This document shows, one piece after another, positions 4,386 through 7,286 of a DNA stretch of 7,286 nt. Origin of the DNA: an uncultured Dyadobacter sp. GTDB taxonomy: Bacteria > Bacteroidota > Bacteroidia > Cytophagales > Spirosomataceae. Made by a program: the position numbers and the translations under genes. Where the stretch lies: contig CALGRQ010000149.1 in the NCBI GenBank assembly GCA_937880795.1, positions 1 through 7,286 of the forward strand, in the 5' to 3' direction. The notes beneath the pieces are model-generated. The model was not told where the DNA came from. It was given only the letters and a program-made list of their open reading frames with translations, and ran no database searches. Position 1 is the first letter of the stretch. Every line of letters begins with the position of its first letter.

Positions 4386-7286
4386 ATGAACCGCATATCT
4401 CAATTTCAATTCAATAGTTTTCAGCAACAATTTGAAGGAGAACTGTATTTTGATGATTCTACATTACATGCTGCACAAAAGGCTATATACGCTACCGATG
4501 CATCCGTGTATCAGGAAATGCCAATGGCTGTTGCTTTACCCAAAACGGTTGGTGCGATTCAAAAACTCATTCAATTCGCCAATGAACATAAGCTGACCTT
4601 GATTCCTCGTGCAGCAGGAACGTCTCTGGCTGGGCAGGTTGTAGGTAACGGGGTTGTGGTTGATATATCCAAACATTTTGGGGGTATTTTGGAAGTGAAT
4701 GAAAAGGAGAAATGGGTGCGTGTGCAACCAGGTGTGATTCGTGACGACCTCAATAAACACCTTGCCAAATATGGACTTCTTTTTGGTCCTGAGACATCAA
4801 CGGCTAGTCGGGCTATGATTGGCGGGATGATTGGAAATAATTCCTGCGGGCTACATTCCATTACCTGGGGTAGCACAAGGGATCATTTGTTGGAGGTAAA
4901 AGCATTACTGTCCGACGGCTCAGAAGTTCTTTTTAAAAATGAAAGCATCGCAGATTACATCAAAAATGTTTCCGGACAAAAGCTTGAAAGTAAGCGCGAA
5001 CAGGCAATAAGAGCAGGAATGTGGGGTTTGTTGTCCAATCCGGTGGATCAGGAATTGATTAAAAAGCAGTTTGCCAAACCTACCGTAACCCGGAGGAATT
5101 CGGGTTATGCGTTGGATGCACTTGTTGCCAATTATGAAAAGGATCAGGTCAATTTATGTAATCTTATAGCCGGTTCAGAAGGAACGTTATGCTTTGTAAC
5201 GGAAGCCAAAATATCACTTGTAGATGTGATGCCGGCATACGTGGGCGTCGTTTGTGTTCACGCTAATTCGCTGGCGGAGTCATTACATGCGAACCGCGTT
5301 GCCATGAAACATCATCCAAAGGCATCCGAGTTGGTGGATCGGTATATTATGGATTTTACTAAAAATCATAAGGTATATTCTCAAAACCGGTTTTTTATAG
5401 AAGGGGATCCGGCTGCATTGTTGATGGTCGAGTTCTGGGGAAATACGAGAGAAGAGGTAGTGATACAAGCCGATGCATTGGTTGCTGAATTGCAAGCGGA
5501 AGGCCTGGGTTATGCCCATCCGTTATTATTTGGTGATGAGGCGAATAAGGCCTGGGATATCCGAAAGGCGGGTTTAGGCCTCATTCGCAATTTACCTGGC
5601 GACACGCAACCGGTGAATTTGATTGAAGACTGTGCTGTGGCTGTGGAAGATTTGCCGGAATATATAGCCGAGCTTGAAGTCCTTATGGCAGATCATGGAT
5701 TGCATGCTTCCTATTATGCCCATGCTGGTGCGGGCGAATTGCACGTAGAACCCATGATCAACCTCAAAACTTCGGAAGGGAAACAAAAATTCAGAGACGT
5801 ATTGGCAGATACGGCCAAAATCGTAAAAAAATACAATGGTGCTCTATCGGGAGAGCACGGTGATGGGCGCCTCCGAGGAGAATTTATACCCTATATGATG
5901 GGTGAGGAGGTCTATGAAATGTTCAAACAGGTGAAACGGATTTGGGATCCTAATGGGATTTTCAATGTCAATAAGATTGTAGACACACCGCCCATGAACG
6001 AATTCCTGCGCTATGAACAGGATCAACAAGTGAGGGAAACTCCTACCAATTTTGATTTTACCCGTCAGGAGAGTATGCTTCGTATGGCCGAAAAGTGCAG
6101 TGGATCAGGAGATTGTCGGAAAACGGAATTGACAGGTGGTACCATGTGCCCGAGCTATATGGCTACACGAAGTGAACGTGATACCACGCGTGCCCGTGCT
6201 AACATGCTACGCCGGTATCTAACCCCAGGTACGCGTAAAGAGACGTCCCAGGAAATGGTGAAAGAGGTGCTCGACTTATGCTTATCGTGTAAGGGTTGTA
6301 AATCCGAATGCCCTTCTAGTGTAGATGTGGGTAAAATGAAGGCTGAATTTACGCAACAATATTATGACCAACACGGTGTTCCGTTTCGCAGTAAACTGAT
6401 TGCAAATTTCTCCAAACAAATGAAACTGGCCTCTATTGCTCCTTGGGCCTTTAATGGAGTGTTTGGTACCCCTGCGCTTCGTAAAGTGGCGAATAAAATG
6501 GTAGGCTTTCATCCCGACCGCTCCATGCCGCACCTTAATAGTACTACTTTAAAACAGTGGTATGGCAAGCATAAAAAGTCGGGTTCCGCTCCTAATGGTC
6601 GTGTATATCTGTTCTGTGATGAATTTACGAATTACAACGATGCCGAAATAGGCGAAAAAGTAATACTGCTGCTGGAAAAGCTGGGTTATGAGGTGGTCAT
6701 TCCTGAGCATTTGGAGTCGGGGAGATCCTATCTGTCCAAAGGATTGGTCAAAGAGGCCAAAGCACTGGCAATACGCAATGTGCAATTGCTTAAAGATTTG
6801 ATTCAGGACAATGCACCTTTGGTAGGTATAGAGCCTTCGGCCATTCTCTCATTTAGGGATGAGTATATTGATTTAGTTCCGGAGGAAAACAGGGAAGATG
6901 CGATCCGCATTTCTATGAATGCTTTACTCTTTGAAGAATTTATAGCGCGTGAAATAGATTCCAAAAGAATTAACAAAAGTGCTTTTTCATCAGAAAAGAA
7001 GCTAATCAAGCTGCACGGGCATTGTCATCAAAAGGCATTATCGACCTTAACTGCATCGAAAAAAGCACTTTCACTTCCTGAAAATTATCATGTTCAATTG
7101 ATCCCTTCCGGATGTTGTGGTATGGCAGGTTCTTTTGGATACGAAGAGGAGCATTATGAAGTGTCCATGAAAATAGGGGAGTTGGTATTGTTCCCAACCG
7201 TGAGACAGCAACCTGAGGAAGTAGTTATAGCCGCTCCAGGGACGAGCTGTCGCCATCAGATTAAAGATGGTACCGGGCGCATGGCC
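4386..7286 (+). CDS. FAD-linked oxidase / iron-sulfur oxidoreductase fusion (YdiJ / D-2-hydroxyacid dehydrogenase type), 3' end outside window
   Basis: 967 codons are open to the window edge; the family is usually about 970-1020 residues, so little is missing. The FAD_binding_4 domain (about 35-270) has PRAAGTSLAGQ (74-84), GPETSTASRAMIGGMIGNNS (134-153), RRNSGYALDAL (from 236) and AGSEGTL (262-268). The FAD-oxidase C-terminal domain (about 285-540) has HAGAGELHVEP with H446 and H453, and SGEHGDGR with E490. These match the His/His/Glu metal site of D-2-hydroxyglutarate and D-lactate dehydrogenases. The ferredoxin-like part has C571-x5-C577-x10-C588-P and C632-x2-C635-x2-C638-x3-C642-P. The C-terminal CCG half is complete (HGHCHQK with C880, SGCCG with C910/C911, C955 in APGTSC); the first CCG half is degenerate. 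It resembles GlcD plus GlcF/GlpC in one chain. Predicted reaction: oxidation of a D-2-hydroxyacid, electrons passing from FAD through Fe-S centres to an acceptor. The substrate (D-2-hydroxyglutarate, D-lactate or another) is unresolved. The ATG at 4386 starts just before the first conserved region; no clear Shine-Dalgarno is seen. Confidence 0.92.
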   Translation, partial: MNRISQFQFNSFQQQFEGELYFDDSTLHAAQKAIYATDASVYQEMPMAVALPKTVGAIQKLIQFANEHKLTLIPRAAGTSLAGQVVGNGVVVDISKHFGGILEVNEKEKWVRVQPGVIRDDLNKHLAKYGLLFGPETSTASRAMIGGMIGNNSCGLHSITWGSTRDHLLEVKALLSDGSEVLFKNESIADYIKNVSGQKLESKREQAIRAGMWGLLSNPVDQELIKKQFAKPTVTRRNSGYALDALVANYEKDQVNLCNLIAGSEGTLCFVTEAKISLVDVMPAYVGVVCVHANSLAESLHANRVAMKHHPKASELVDRYIMDFTKNHKVYSQNRFFIEGDPAALLMVEFWGNTREEVVIQADALVAELQAEGLGYAHPLLFGDEANKAWDIRKAGLGLIRNLPGDTQPVNLIEDCAVAVEDLPEYIAELEVLMADHGLHASYYAHAGAGELHVEPMINLKTSEGKQKFRDVLADTAKIVKKYNGALSGEHGDGRLRGEFIPYMMGEEVYEMFKQVKRIWDPNGIFNVNKIVDTPPMNEFLRYEQDQQVRETPTNFDFTRQESMLRMAEKCSGSGDCRKTELTGGTMCPSYMATRSERDTTRARANMLRRYLTPGTRKETSQEMVKEVLDLCLSCKGCKSECPSSVDVGKMKAEFTQQYYDQHGVPFRSKLIANFSKQMKLASIAPWAFNGVFGTPALRKVANKMVGFHPDRSMPHLNSTTLKQWYGKHKKSGSAPNGRVYLFCDEFTNYNDAEIGEKVILLLEKLGYEVVIPEHLESGRSYLSKGLVKEAKALAIRNVQLLKDLIQDNAPLVGIEPSAILSFRDEYIDLVPEENREDAIRISMNALLFEEFIAREIDSKRINKSAFSSEKKLIKLHGHCHQKALSTLTASKKALSLPENYHVQLIPSGCCGMAGSFGYEEEHYEVSMKIGELVLFPTVRQQPEEVVIAAPGTSCRHQIKDGTGRMA

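Noticed and set aside
4536..7256. Numerous short minus-strand frames under the flavoprotein gene
   Set aside because: The plus-strand frame carries all the conserved FAD and Fe-S motifs without interruption; the opposite frames are short and lack family features.

Overview
The window looks like a chromosomal segment of a Bacteroidota bacterium. The grounds are moderate GC, a TolC-type outer-membrane factor beside a two-component system, TlpA-like lipid-free exported proteins with N-terminal beta domains, promoter elements matching the Bacteroidota -7 consensus TAnnTTTG, and starts without clear Shine-Dalgarno sequences. The family or genus cannot be fixed from the sequence alone. There are no RNA genes, insertion sequences, phage genes or CRISPR arrays.

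Layout: (1) 1-468, minus: the N-terminal part of a TolC-family outer-membrane efflux protein, running off the left edge. (2) 469-689: a divergent control region. (3) 690-2638, plus: an OmpR/PhoB-type response regulator and its membrane histidine kinase, overlapping by ATGA. (4) 2662-4119, minus: an exported protein with a thioredoxin-like C-terminal domain that lacks the CxxC active site, convergent with the kinase gene. (5) 4120-4385: a second divergent intergenic region. (6) 4386-7286, plus: a large FAD-linked oxidase / iron-sulfur oxidoreductase fusion (YdiJ / D-2-hydroxyacid dehydrogenase type), running off the right edge near its natural end.

The most notable structure is the control region between tolC and the response regulator. 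A perfect 16-bp inverted repeat (577-592 and 634-649, 41-bp spacer) carries on each arm two TTTCC-like hexamers spaced 11 bp apart, the geometry expected of an OmpR-family regulator site. Exactly 11 bp downstream of each arm, on the outward-facing strand, is a -7-like element (TACTTTTG at 661-668 for the regulator; TAGTTTCG, minus strand, 565-558, for tolC). The whole arrangement is mirror symmetric about position 613, and neither promoter has a visible -33 TTG. The simplest reading is that the phosphorylated regulator replaces the -33 contact at both promoters, activating its own operon and the divergent efflux operon together. This gives a concrete predicted operator that can be searched for elsewhere in the genome.

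The right half appears functionally unrelated: an exported redox-inactive thioredoxin-fold protein and a soluble or membrane-peripheral flavoprotein dehydrogenase for a D-2-hydroxyacid. I see no evidence of a novel defence, mobile or biosynthetic system.
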